A stretch of 64,000 bases of DNA from Colimorpha sp045640985 (GTDB lineage Bacteria > Bacteroidota > Bacteroidia > Bacteroidales > P3): positions 5,170 through 69,169 of the forward strand of contig JAZUFZ010000037.1 of the NCBI GenBank assembly GCA_045640985.1. Direction: 5' to 3'. The position numbers and the translations under genes are program-made. Below are positions 33,343 to 43,300 of the stretch, in pieces (positions within the stretch are counted from its first letter, which is position 1; each line of letters opens with the position of its first letter). The notes below the pieces were generated by a model, which searched no databases, was not told the DNA's origin, and worked only from the letters and a program-made list of their open reading frames with translations.

Positions 33343-34278
33343 TTATTTCACGATTCTGGTGCCGCAGTTGGGGTTGTTGAGCTGACCGGCCTCGGTGATG
33401 ATACATTCTTTTCCGCCATGTTCCACAAACATAATGGCGGCTCTCACCTTAGGTGCCATACTGCCTTCTGCAAACTGGCCTTCTTCAAGATATTGCTTGG
33501 CCTGGGCTATGGTAATCGTATCCAGCGCCTGTTCGTTTTCCTTACGGAAGTTGATATATACCTTAGGCACGTCAGTCAGAATATAGAACTCATCGGCTCC
33601 AATCTCCACAGCACACAATGCACTCGCCAGGTCCTTGTCGATAACGGCTTCCACGCCACGCACATAGTCGTTTTCCTCCACTACGGGGATTCCGCCACCT
33701 CCCACGGTAACCACCACATTGCCAGCCGTTGCCAGCTGCTTCACAATCTTGATATTGTTGATGCGGGTCGGTTTCGGGGAAGCCACCACTTTGCGCCAGC
33801 CGTTTCCTTTCGGGTCTTCTTTATAGACAGCACCGGTAGCGGCATGGAGTTCATCGGCCTGTTCCTTGGTGTAGTACGGGCCTACCGGTTTGGTCGGGTT
33901 CTGGAACATGGGGTCGAGTTTGTTCACAGCCACCTGGGTAACCAGAGTCACCACATCGCGCTGGATATCATGACGGGCCATCACGTTGCGCATTCCCATT
34001 TCAATCATATAGGCGATAGAGCCTTGGGTTTCAGCCACACAGAAATCCATAGGCATGGCTTCCACGTTGTTCTTTTTTCCGGCCTCATGCTGTAGCATCA
34101 CGTTGCCCACCTGCGGACCGTTTCCGTGACCTATCACCACATTATATCCTCGTTTCAATAAGTTGCACAGAGACTCACATGTATTTTCTACATTGGTTAG
34201 TTGTTCTTGGTAGGTGCCTTTCTGGCCACTGCGTAACAGGGCATTTCCGCCAAAAGCGACCACTGCAAGTTTTCTCAT
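33343..34278 (-). CDS. arcC: Carbamate kinase
   Basis: Converts carbamoyl phosphate + ADP to ATP + carbamate, a substrate-level phosphorylation. The 311-aa product has the amino-acid-kinase fold: AVVAFGGNALL at the N-terminus, VIGHGNGPQVGN near residue 50, VVTVGGGGIPVVEE near 190 and VIDKDLASALCA near 215. It is the first gene of the arcC-membrane protein-argF unit. A promoter-like pair lies just upstream. Confidence 0.96.
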   Translation of the reverse strand: MRKLAVVAFGGNALLRSGQKGTYQEQLTNVENTCESLCNLLKRGYNVVIGHGNGPQVGNVMLQHEAGKKNNVEAMPMDFCVAETQGSIAYMIEMGMRNVMARHDIQRDVVTLVTQVAVNKLDPMFQNPTKPVGPYYTKEQADELHAATGAVYKEDPKGNGWRKVVASPKPTRINNIKIVKQLATAGNVVVTVGGGGIPVVEENDYVRGVEAVIDKDLASALCAVEIGADEFYILTDVPKVYINFRKENEQALDTITIAQAKQYLEEGQFAEGSMAPKVRAAIMFVEHGGKECIITEAGQLNNPNCGTRIVK

Positions 34279-34338
34279 ACAAGTATATCTTTTTATTAGT
34301 CAAACATATAACTCTGATCTTCCAACGGATTGGAAAGT

Positions 34339-34371
34339 GCAAAGATACATCTTTTTTTCAATATAGGCAAT
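34339..34371 (-). promoter_or_regulatory. Probable promoter of arcC operon
   Basis: TATCTTTGC on the minus strand (34339-34347) with a 20-bp spacer to ATTG (34368-34371). The -33 element is imperfect. Confidence 0.5.
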
Positions 34372-34387
34372 AATTTTTGAAAAACTT

Positions 34388-35134
34388 TTAGAATCTGTAG
34401 CCTATACAGAGGTTCAGCATCGACGTTTCCATGGAACCGGTATTAAAATCTATATCGGTGTCGCCGCCCAGGATTCCTGCCACTTCCGATGCCCAGTGCG
34501 TGGTGCCGCTCAATGGAGCCGCGCCGAGGTTAAGATATTGCAGTTCAATACTGAATACATTTCCTAAAAGCAAACCGACTCCAGCCTTGTAAGCCACACT
34601 GTTGGCCACATTATAGCGGTTGCTGTAGCCAGCCGTCACAAGGCCAAGCAGATCCCCTTGATCCTCCCATTTTGTAACATAGCGGAAGTTCACACCGATG
34701 CCCGCCTCGGCCATCAACGCCAGCTTGTCGCCTAAAGGCAGATGGATATCGGCGCCTATCATTACGGGGAGATTGAATGAACGGGGCGTAACCTCCGTAT
34801 TGCTATTGAGAATCAGCAGACTGTCTGCATTGAACTCGTTGTAGAAAAGGTCCGCCTCAATAAGCAGTCCCAGACCCAGAATATGCAGGTCGATACGCTG
34901 CTGGATTCCCACGTTGAAACCGCGTTTGGCGTATCCAGCCACATTTGTAGCATGTTCGCCCGACTGGAGTACCCAGACGCCGTCATGACTGGCAAAATCG
35001 CCCATCGGCATAGCAATGCCCACTTTGAGTTTGGTGTTTCCGCCGTTGTCTTTCTTGCCTTGCAGAGAGAATTCCTCTGCCCAAACGCTGCCCATCAGGC
35101 AGATAGTTGTGAGGATTAAAAAGAGTTTCTTCAT
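34388..35134 (-). CDS. Putative outer-membrane beta-barrel protein
   Basis: A 248-aa exported protein. The start at 35134 gives the signal peptide MKKLFLILTTICLMGSVWAE; the upstream in-frame extension spans the promoter and is rejected. The mature chain shows alternating strands typical of outer-membrane barrels (NTKLKVGIAMPMGDFAS, GFNVGIQQRIDLHILGLGLL, LMAEAGIGVNFRYV, SIELQYLNLGAA) and ends LNLCIGYRF with a terminal aromatic. The substrate is unknown, and it is probably transcribed alone. Confidence 0.65.
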   Translation of the reverse strand: MKKLFLILTTICLMGSVWAEEFSLQGKKDNGGNTKLKVGIAMPMGDFASHDGVWVLQSGEHATNVAGYAKRGFNVGIQQRIDLHILGLGLLIEADLFYNEFNADSLLILNSNTEVTPRSFNLPVMIGADIHLPLGDKLALMAEAGIGVNFRYVTKWEDQGDLLGLVTAGYSNRYNVANSVAYKAGVGLLLGNVFSIELQYLNLGAAPLSGTTHWASEVAGILGGDTDIDFNTGSMETSMLNLCIGYRF

Positions 35135-35156
35135 ATTATCTATTGTATTTGAAAAT

Positions 35157-35189
35157 GCAAAGATACAACTATTTTTCAAACTGACCAAA
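35157..35189 (-). promoter_or_regulatory. Promoter of the barrel protein at 34388
   Basis: Minus-strand TTTG (35186-35189), 20-bp spacer starting GTCAGTTTGAAAAA, TATCTTTGC (35157-35165); 23 bp separate it from the ATG. Confidence 0.8.
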
Positions 35190-35483
35190 AAAAAACATTC
35201 TTCCTCATGCCTCTTTATTCTCAAAAAGTTGCATTTCTTATTGGAACTTAGCCCTTTCTTTGCATTTCATATTGGGCCTTATGGATTCCAATCTCATATC
35301 CGCACAGGCAATTTCCCGGACAATTCTCTCCGGAAACGCTTTCTAAAACCCATCCCTTTCCCACTGGAGCCAACCTATGGAAAACCAACTTTTTCCGCCT
35401 TGTAAATCAGACGTTTTCCGCGGGTAACTTTACCTGCCCCTCGCCAGAGAAAAAAACAGCCGGAAGCGTCTTTATGGCTCCCG
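35190..35483. other. Gap without a gene
   Basis: This stretch of about 290 bp between the barrel gene's promoter and the end of the next lipoprotein gene has no convincing coding frame, RNA gene or array of the short repeats seen elsewhere. Confidence 0.6.
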
Positions 35484-36029
35484 CTAACGCACGAACCGCC
35501 AGGTGTCGGTATGGCCGTCGGGATAGGTGTAGTTCCACACCAGTTCGTGGTCGGTAAGTGAGGCCAGCCTGAAGCATACCTCATGGGCCACGCCGCCGGT
35601 TATCTGAGTGATGGTCTTTCGGGCAAAGCTGTCCCGCCAGAGGGAGTCATACTTCACGAGCGTACTGTCGGGACCTTCCACGTCCGACGAGAGCAATTCC
35701 ATCCTGAAGTCCTCCTCTACTCCGCTGAAATAGAAGCTGGTGTCTTCGATTCTCCATCGGCTGGGACTCACATAGCGGAACACGAAAGTCACCTTTGCGC
35801 TGTCGAGAGTGCTGAGGGTATAGACCTGCTGTGCGGAGTCCAAAGCCGCGCCTTTTGCGAGAAAGTCCATAGTGCCGGTCTCGTGTACATTGAGCCAGCC
35901 TTCTTCCACAGGATAGGCCCATCCGTGCTGATAGGTATAGTGGCCCAAGGCCTTCTTCTCATTGCTGTTTCCGCAGGCGGCGAGTAGTATTCCTGCCAGC
36001 AGTATGACCAAAAATGATTTTATCTTCAT
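35484..36029 (-). CDS. Putative lipoprotein of unknown function
   Basis: A 181-aa protein. The start at 36029 gives the lipoprotein signal MKIKSFLVILLAGILLAACG (Cys19). The rest reads like a beta-rich domain with paired Trp/Tyr strands (HETGTMDFLAKG, VTFVFRYVSPSRWRIEDTSFYFSG, FRLASLTDHELVWNYTYPDGHTDTWRF) and resembles lipocalin-like lipoproteins without a clear assignment. It follows glyA on the same strand with a terminator between them. Confidence 0.7.
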   Translation of the reverse strand: MKIKSFLVILLAGILLAACGNSNEKKALGHYTYQHGWAYPVEEGWLNVHETGTMDFLAKGAALDSAQQVYTLSTLDSAKVTFVFRYVSPSRWRIEDTSFYFSGVEEDFRMELLSSDVEGPDSTLVKYDSLWRDSFARKTITQITGGVAHEVCFRLASLTDHELVWNYTYPDGHTDTWRFVR

Positions 36030-36086
36030 ATAATTATTTCCAAGCAACTTCGGAGCGGACCCGCTCCATGACTTATTATCTACAGC

Positions 36087-36111
36087 AAAGGGTCCCCAGC
36101 GAGGACCCTTT
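36087..36111 (-). terminator. Hairpin downstream of glyA
   Basis: AAAGGGTCC (36087-36095) pairs with GGACCCTTT (36103-36111), a 9-bp stem and 7-nt loop, 26 bp after the glyA stop. No extended T-tract follows. Confidence 0.65.
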
Positions 36112-36137
36112 GAAACATATTTGTTCTGTCAGTCAGA

Positions 36138-37415
36138 CTACCAAGCGAACAATGGACGGTTCTGCATCATTTCGTTTACAGTACCGCGAACCTTGGCGAT
36201 AACATCCTCAGTAGGATTGCAGAGAACGGTATCGATGAGATTAACGATATCCTTCATCTCGTTTTCCTTCAGACCACGGGTGGTGATAGCAGGAGTACCC
36301 ACGCGGAGACCAGAGGTCTTGAATGCGCTACGGCTGTCGAAAGGAACCATATTCTTGTTGATAGTGATGTCGGCTGCAACAAGTGCATTTTCAGCTTCCT
36401 TACCGGTCATCTCTGGGAACTTGGTGCGGAGGTCGATGAGCATGAGGTGGTTGTCGGTACCATCGCTGATAACCTTGTAACCCTTCTCCATGAAGGCTGC
36501 GCACATGGATTTTGCGTTCTTCATAACCTGCTGGATGTACTGGTCGTAGCTGTCGGTCAGAGCTTCGCCGAAAGCAACTGCCTTAGCGGCAATCACGTGC
36601 TCGAGAGGACCGCCCTGGGTGCCTGGGAATACTGCGCTGTCGAGCAGAGCAGACATCTTCTTGATTTCGCCCTTAGGAGTCTTCTTGCCGAATGGATTGT
36701 CGAAATCTTCGCCCATAAGGATCATACCGCCACGAGGTCCGCGAAGGGTCTTGTGAGTAGTAGTGGTAACGATATGGCAATATTTAACGGCATTGTTCAG
36801 ATAACCCTTGGCAATCAGACCGCTGGGGTGGCTGATGTCGCCCATAAGGAGTGCGCCAACCTTGTCAGCGATTTCACGCATACGTGCCCAATCCCAGTCA
36901 CGGCTGTAAGCAGAACCACCGCCGATGATGATCTTTGGATGATGCTCAAGAGCCTTCTTTTCCATATCTTCATAATCTACGGTACCGGTTTCTTCCTTAA
37001 CCTGATATCCAACTACGTTGAACATCAGACCGGAGAAGTTCACGGGGCTGCCGTGGCTGAGGTGACCGCCATGGTTGAGGTCCATACCCATAAAGGTATC
37101 ACCGGCATTCAGGCAAGCCATGAAAACTGCCATGTTAGCCTGTGCGCCACTGTGAGGCTGTACGTTAGCCCAAGCAGCACCATAGAGCTGTTTTGCACGT
37201 TCAATAGCGATGGTTTCGCTCTGGTCCACTACCTGGCAACCGCCATAGTAACGCTTTCCAGGATAACCTTCAGCATACTTGTTGGTCATAACGGAGCCCA
37301 TAGCCTCCATAACCTGTTCGCTAACGAAATTTTCAGACGCGATAAGTTCAATACCCTTGGTCTGACGTTCTCTTTCTTTCTGAATGAGATCAAAAATTGC
37401 TGTATCTCTTTGCAT
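36138..37415 (-). CDS. glyA: Serine hydroxymethyltransferase
   Basis: A PLP enzyme interconverting serine + tetrahydrofolate with glycine + methylene-THF, the main one-carbon source. The 425-aa product has GIELIASENFVSEQV at the N-terminus, the YPGKRYYGGC motif, HGGHLSHG for cofactor stacking, and the PLP lysine Lys222 in TTTTHKTLRGPRGG. All landmarks are intact. It is divergent from the WG-repeat gene at 37557; the two promoters sit back to back in the 141-bp gap. Confidence 0.97.
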   Translation of the reverse strand: MQRDTAIFDLIQKERERQTKGIELIASENFVSEQVMEAMGSVMTNKYAEGYPGKRYYGGCQVVDQSETIAIERAKQLYGAAWANVQPHSGAQANMAVFMACLNAGDTFMGMDLNHGGHLSHGSPVNFSGLMFNVVGYQVKEETGTVDYEDMEKKALEHHPKIIIGGGSAYSRDWDWARMREIADKVGALLMGDISHPSGLIAKGYLNNAVKYCHIVTTTTHKTLRGPRGGMILMGEDFDNPFGKKTPKGEIKKMSALLDSAVFPGTQGGPLEHVIAAKAVAFGEALTDSYDQYIQQVMKNAKSMCAAFMEKGYKVISDGTDNHLMLIDLRTKFPEMTGKEAENALVAADITINKNMVPFDSRSAFKTSGLRVGTPAITTRGLKENEMKDIVNLIDTVLCNPTEDVIAKVRGTVNEMMQNRPLFAW

Positions 37416-37455
37416 ATCAGTAATGTAAATTAATTATTTATTTCTTTTCGATTTT

Positions 37456-37487
37456 GCAAAATTAGTCATTTTTTTTGAATGAGCAAA
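37456..37487 (-). promoter_or_regulatory. glyA promoter
   Basis: Minus-strand TTTG (37484-37487), 19-bp spacer, TAATTTTGC (37456-37464). Confidence 0.75.
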
Positions 37488-37493
37488 AAAAAT

Positions 37494-37525
37494 TTTGCCA
37501 GATTGTGTTTTTTTTGTATTTTTGC
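37494..37525 (+). promoter_or_regulatory. Promoter of WG-repeat protein gene
   Basis: TTTG (37494-37497), 19-bp spacer, TATTTTTGC (37517-37525). The -33 box lies only 6 bp from the glyA -33 box on the other strand, so polymerase binding at the two may interfere. Confidence 0.75.
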
Positions 37526-37556
37526 AGTCCGAAATATCATCAAAAAGATTGCTCAA

Positions 37557-38912
37557 ATGAAGAAGATTTGCATATTCTGTTTCATGCTTACCATGCTGAT
37601 TGGTAGTGCAGTAGCACAATCACTTGCTATGGATAATGCTGGCAAATTATATGGTTATAAAAATGATGACGGCACTTGGAAAATTGCGCCAATCTATCAA
37701 TATGCCTATGAATTTCAAAATGGCATCCGCCGCTATGCAGTAGTAAAATACGACCAGATGTGGGGTTGCATCGATGTGGACGGCAATATGATGATACGCA
37801 ACGTATTCTTTACCCCCGAAGCCGCCGACGAAGCAGGTCTGGCATGGCAGGAAAACGACGAGCTGGGCAAATGGATTTATCCCGCCAAGAATTTCGCAGA
37901 CAATACCTGGGGATTCGTGAATTATTTCGGCCAGTGGCAGTTGCAATCCGTATATGAAGACGCCCGTCCCTTTATCGGCAAACGTCCGAAAGCCTGTGCT
38001 ACCGTCTGCAAGGATGGCCGCTGGGGCTGTATCGACGGCAAGGGTATTATGATTATCAATAACGTATTCCTCACCCAGGAGGAGGCCGAATTGGCTGGCT
38101 GGCAATGGATATACGGAAACAATTTCAATACTTGGCGTTATCCTACCTCTGACCCGAACCACCCCGAACGCTGGGGCTATGTGAATTATCTGGGCCATTG
38201 GGAGGCCAAACCGCAATACAGCGATTTCCGCCACTTCGGAAAAGATGAGAAATATCCCTATACCCAGGCTAAGATGGCTGGCCGCTGGGGCAATATTGAC
38301 CGTCAGGGACGCGTCATCACAGACTTTATCTTTGAAACTCAGGCCGAAGCCGCATACGCACTTTCTGAAATGGAACACGGACGCTCACTCGATGGTTGGA
38401 GAGTTCCGGTTTGCGATCCCGTTGCCGGTAACTGGGGATTCGTAAACCATGCTGGCGAATGGGTAATCCGCCCGATTTACCAGGAGGTTACCCGCTTTGC
38501 AAACGATACCGGAAACTTCGCAACTGCGAAACTTGACGGTTTCTGGGCCGCTATCGAAAACAACGGGGACAACATCTCGGAACATGTGTTCATCGTTTCC
38601 CGCGATGCGGAACATGCCGGTCATGAATGGGATGTAGATGAAGAACTCGGACATTGGCTGTGGCCTGTCCAGGATACCGCCACGCGCTACTGGGGCTATG
38701 TAAACTATCAGGGAACCTGGGTAATCCGTCCGACTTTTGAAGATGCCAAACCGGTTATCTACTCTTGGAACAACCGCGTAGCGCCCGTGAAAGTGGATGG
38801 CCGCTGGGGCTGCATCGACCATACCGGCCAGATGGTGGTGAAGAATATCTACAACACCAGCAACGAAGCCTACGTGGCAGGCCGCAACTGGGGCGAAAAA
38901 CACAAATTCTAA
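37557..38912 (+). CDS. Exported multi-WG-repeat protein
   Basis: A 451-aa protein with signal peptide MKKICIFCFMLTMLIGSAVAQ. It is built from alternating WG-type units such as MWGCIDVDGNMMI, WGFVNYFGQWQLQ, RWGCIDGKGIMII, WGYVNYLGHWEAK, RWGNIDRQGRVI, WGFVNHAGEWVI and WGYVNYQGTWVI, ending RWGCIDHTGQMVVKN. Each pair spans about 70-80 residues and includes a roughly 30-residue insert with W..P. The family's function is unknown; the fold is expected to be a repetitive beta structure outside the cytoplasm. The start at 37557 is set by the signal peptide and promoter. It ends 14 bp before pyrC, so pyrC may be co-transcribed. Confidence 0.85.
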   Translation: MKKICIFCFMLTMLIGSAVAQSLAMDNAGKLYGYKNDDGTWKIAPIYQYAYEFQNGIRRYAVVKYDQMWGCIDVDGNMMIRNVFFTPEAADEAGLAWQENDELGKWIYPAKNFADNTWGFVNYFGQWQLQSVYEDARPFIGKRPKACATVCKDGRWGCIDGKGIMIINNVFLTQEEAELAGWQWIYGNNFNTWRYPTSDPNHPERWGYVNYLGHWEAKPQYSDFRHFGKDEKYPYTQAKMAGRWGNIDRQGRVITDFIFETQAEAAYALSEMEHGRSLDGWRVPVCDPVAGNWGFVNHAGEWVIRPIYQEVTRFANDTGNFATAKLDGFWAAIENNGDNISEHVFIVSRDAEHAGHEWDVDEELGHWLWPVQDTATRYWGYVNYQGTWVIRPTFEDAKPVIYSWNNRVAPVKVDGRWGCIDHTGQMVVKNIYNTSNEAYVAGRNWGEKHKF

Positions 38913-38926
38913 AAAATCGCACGCGC

Positions 38927-40300
38927 ATGAATCTTATTATCAAAGATGCCTATATCGTAAACGAGGGGACCATTCAAGTCTCCTCGCTTCATATTACCGG
39001 CCAGCGGATTGCCGCCATCGGAAACTGGAAGACTTTCGACCTCGACGGGGCTCAGATCCTTGAAGCTGAAGGCCAGTATCTGTTGCCCGGGGTAATTGAC
39101 ACTCATGTACATTTCCGCGAACCGGGCCTGACCGAGAAAGCCGACTTCTATACCGAAAGCAGGGCCGCCGCTGCTGGCGGTGTCACCTCAATTGTAGATA
39201 TGCCCAACACGCTACCGCCTACAACCACGTTGAAACTGCTACAGGAAAAAGCCGCCCTCGCACAGGAGAAGTCCCTGATCAACTACGGATTCATGATAGG
39301 TGCCGCCAACGACAATATCAGCCAGATTCTTGACTGCGACCCATCACAGTTTGCCGCCATCAAACTCTTTCTCGGCAGTTCTACCGGCAATATGCTCGTG
39401 GATAATCCGCAGGCGCTGGATATGCTTTTCCAGAATGCCAAAACTTTGATTGTTGCCCATTGTGAAGAAGAAGGCGTCATCCAGGCCAACCTCCAGAACT
39501 ATAAGGCGCAATACCTCGGAACGCCCGAAGAGACCGCCGCGTTGCACCCCAAGATCCGTACCACGGAAGCCTGCTACCTTTCCACCTACAAAGCTATTGA
39601 ACGCGCACGGAAATTCCATACACAACTGCACATTGCCCACCTCACTACGGCCACAGAGCTGAACCTGCTTTCCAATCAGGATCTTGCACAGAAGCATATC
39701 ACCGCAGAGGTCTCTCCCAATCACCTTTGGTTTGACGACCGGGACTACGAGCGGCTCGGAAACCTGATCAAATGCAACCCAGCCATCAAATCCAACGATG
39801 ACCGGCTGGCACTCTGGGCCGCCCTCTACGACGGACTTATCGATACCATCGCAACCGACCACGCCCCTCATACCCTTGAATCCAAACAGCTCCCCTATTT
39901 CAAAGCGCCCGGCGGCATTCCTTCCATACAGCACAGTCTCCAGATGATGCTTGAATCGGTCTTCAACCCCACGACTGCACAGGAGACCGGACTTCGCGAC
40001 ACATGGCTTCCGCTTTTGGTCCAGAAAATGAGCCATGCCCCAGCCGACCGCTTCCACATTCTGGATCGGGGCTACCTCCGCGAAGGGTACTATGCCGACC
40101 TCGTGCTGGTGGATCCACACGGCACCACGACCGTCACACCCGAAAGCCTCTACTACAAATGCGGCTGGAGTCCACTCCAAGGCGAGACCTTCCACACCCG
40201 CATTGCCTCCACTTGGATAAACGGCACTCAGGTATGGGACGGCACCCGACACGCCACAACCTCCCCCGCCCTTCCACTCCAATACACACCCTGGAAATAG
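38927..40300 (+). CDS. pyrC: Dihydroorotase (class I type)
   Basis: A zinc amidohydrolase of pyrimidine synthesis cyclising carbamoyl-aspartate to dihydroorotate. The product is 457 aa. The metal motif DTHVHFREPG gives His60 and His62. Other landmarks are AAIKLFLGSSTG (carbamylated-lysine region), THCEE-like VAHCEEEG, IAHLTTATEL, and DTIATDHAPHTLESK. The long-form (class I) architecture is seen in Bacteroidota. The ATG at 38927 fits the family N-terminus (MNLIIKDAYIVNEG); a longer frame through the WG gene is a shadow. An allantoinase-like role is less likely. Confidence 0.9.
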   Translation: MNLIIKDAYIVNEGTIQVSSLHITGQRIAAIGNWKTFDLDGAQILEAEGQYLLPGVIDTHVHFREPGLTEKADFYTESRAAAAGGVTSIVDMPNTLPPTTTLKLLQEKAALAQEKSLINYGFMIGAANDNISQILDCDPSQFAAIKLFLGSSTGNMLVDNPQALDMLFQNAKTLIVAHCEEEGVIQANLQNYKAQYLGTPEETAALHPKIRTTEACYLSTYKAIERARKFHTQLHIAHLTTATELNLLSNQDLAQKHITAEVSPNHLWFDDRDYERLGNLIKCNPAIKSNDDRLALWAALYDGLIDTIATDHAPHTLESKQLPYFKAPGGIPSIQHSLQMMLESVFNPTTAQETGLRDTWLPLLVQKMSHAPADRFHILDRGYLREGYYADLVLVDPHGTTTVTPESLYYKCGWSPLQGETFHTRIASTWINGTQVWDGTRHATTSPALPLQYTPWK

Positions 40301-40322
40301 AAAGCAATTATCCAAAACAAAT

Positions 40323-40355
40323 AAAAAAGGGGACTAACCAGTCCCCTTTTCTTGT
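40323..40355. terminator. Bidirectional terminator between pyrC and the BspA-like gene
   Basis: AAAAGGGGACT pairs with AGTCCCCTTTT around a 4-nt AACC loop, with six A on the left and TTTTCTTG on the right. It can serve both convergent genes. Confidence 0.85.
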
Positions 40356-40373
40356 ATCACCAGTTTTCAATCT

Positions 40374-43300
40374 CTATTTTACCACCACCACTTTCTGCGC
40401 TGGATAATTTCCCACCTGAACCATATAGGTTCCCGTGGCTGGCATCTGGTATTGTTTTCCTACCACAGCATTCTCAGACACAATCATACGCCCTTGGATG
40501 TCGAATATATGCAACATCTGTCCTTCTGCGCCACTGATGGTGATGCTTCCACTGTTGGAAACAATCTCATATTCGGGGCTCACCTCCTCAATGCCTAACG
40601 TTGATCCAATGATATTAGTAAACTCCCTCCAGGCGTAGGCGCTCTGATACTGACTTACCGACTCATTCGGCACCGACAAAGGAAGCCCTTTCCACACCTC
40701 CTCAAAGGCATCGTTGTTTGCAACAGTGGGAGGAGTGACAGCCTTGCAGGCAATAGCGGAAATATGGTCACATCCAGCAAAAGCCTTATTTTGAATAGAG
40801 GTCACACCGGTGCCTATAGTTACGTTAGTAAGACCGCTGCAACCTTCGAAGGCATAATTTCCGATGCTGGTTACTGAATTTGGAATGGACACTCTCGGGA
40901 GACTTCTAAGATGGTAGAACGCGTAATCAGGTATTGATTGCACATTGGATCCAATGGTAATTTGAGTTGGATTACAGCCTGAAAAAGCAGGCGCAATATC
41001 ACCTGTATAATTTCTATATTGCATTGTAGTGTTAACGGCATTAAACGTAATATTGGTAACGCTGCTGCAACCATAGAAAACCCCATATCCTATACTGGTC
41101 ACTCCTTCTGGGATGGTTACACTTTGGAGACCAGTGAAGCCATCAAAAGCATGACTTGGTATTCTTCTGACATTGTCGCCAATGATGAGTTGCGAAACAT
41201 TGGTACAACCTAAGAAAACAGGATCGTTATGATTGGACACTGCCGTAGGATTACGGTTATCCATATCTGCACAATTTTCCGCATTAAAAGTCACGCTCGT
41301 AAGGCCTCTGCAATTCTTAAAAGCCCCAGAGCCGATGTTCGAGACTGATTCAGGAATGACTATGCTCGTAAGACCGACACAACCCCCAAAAGCGGATTTC
41401 CCGATGCTGGTCACCGAATTGCCAATTGTCACGCTCGTGAGGCCGATGCAATCATTGAAAGCCCAATCTCCGATGCTGGTCACAGAATTGGGGATGGTCA
41501 CACTCGTGAGGCTGCGACAACTATAGAAAGCAGACAATCCAATGCTAGTCACCGAATTGGGGATGGTCACGCTCGTGAGAGTTCTGCAATTGGCAAATGC
41601 GATGTTGGCAATGGCTATAACTCCTTCTGGAATATCGGCAACAGTCAATCCAGGCCGACATCCAATCACAGTTGACATATCGCAATCGGAGTAATAAAGA
41701 CTGTCCTGCTCAGCGTATTGGTGGTTTGCGCCCCAGGGAGAACCCAAAGCAGGACCACAATACAGAACAGTATCCACACCATAGAAAGCCCCATCCCCGA
41801 TGCTGGTAACTGAATTAGGAATAGACACACACGAGAGACCGCGACAACCACGGAAAGCAGAACTTCCGATACTATTGACCGAATTAGGTATGACCACACT
41901 CATGAGGCTGCTACAACCACAAAAAGTACTTTCTTCGATACTTGTCACAGCATTAGGGATGGTCACACTCGTGAGACTTCTGCAATTATAGAAAGCCTGT
42001 ATTCCAATGTATCTTACCGAACTTGGCATCATCACGCTCGTGAGGCCGCTACAATTATAGAAAGCATCATCAGCAATGCCTATAACCCCTTCAGGGATAT
42101 TGGCAACAGTCAATCCAGACCGACATCCCGACACTATTGTCATGTCGCAATCAAGATAATAGAGACTGTCTTGTTCTGCACCGTATTTGTGGTTTGCACC
42201 CCAGGGGGCGCCAGTAGCAGTACCACAATACATCACAATATCTACACCATAGAAAGCATTATCTCCGATGCTGGTCACCGAATTAGGAACAATTACCTTT
42301 ATAAGCCTGTTACAGCCATAGAAAGCCTTACTTCCAATATTGGTTACAGAATCACCAATGGTCACGCTGGCAAGACCACTGCAACCACGGAAAGCAGACA
42401 ATCCGATGCTGGTCACCGAATTGGGGATGGTCACACTCGTGAGGTCACTGCAATCTGCGAAAGCAGCACCTCCGATGCTGATCAACGAATTGCCGATGCT
42501 CGCATCCGTAAGACTATTGCAATCATCAAAAGCGCCCTCACCGATGGAAGTTACTGAATTGGGAATTTCTATCGATGTCAATAATGAGTCATGATAACAG
42601 ATATAATTCGGTACATATTGAACTTGACCGCCGAAAATAAAGTTGCGTACAGAGCTTGGGGCGAAGGCCAATCCAATATATGTTTCGCCATCTTGCATAT
42701 AGATATATCCTTCATTACAATGAATGGCGTTGAACTGAACCGTCAGATTTCCATTACTCCAGAAGAATGCGTTGCGCCCGATGCTTTCGACATTTTCAGG
42801 AATTGTAATGTGGGTGATCCCGGTACATCCCTTGAAAGCATAATCCGGAATTCTTGTCACGTTTTCCCCAATAGTAAGTGAAGTGAGATTAGTACAATCT
42901 TTAAACACTGGATATGTGGAACTCCCCATACTGGTACAATTCGTTGCATTATATACAACACTCATAAGATTGCTGCAGTAAGCGAAAGCATATATTCCAA
43001 TGCTGGTCACCGAATTAGGAATGGTAACACTCGTGAGGCCGATGCAATTCCAGAAAGCATACTCTCCGATGTTGGTTATAGAATTGGGAATGGTTATGCT
43101 CGTGAGGCCGCTGCAATCAGAGAAAGCATTATCCGGTATTCTTGTCACGCTTTCCCCAATAGTAAGAGTGGTAAGATTCGCACAACCATAAAACACAGGA
43201 TGTGTGGAACTCCCCATACTGGTACAGTTTGTTGCATTATACACTACGCTCGTGAGGCCGCCACAACCAGAGAAAGCATAATGTCCGATGCTGGTCACCA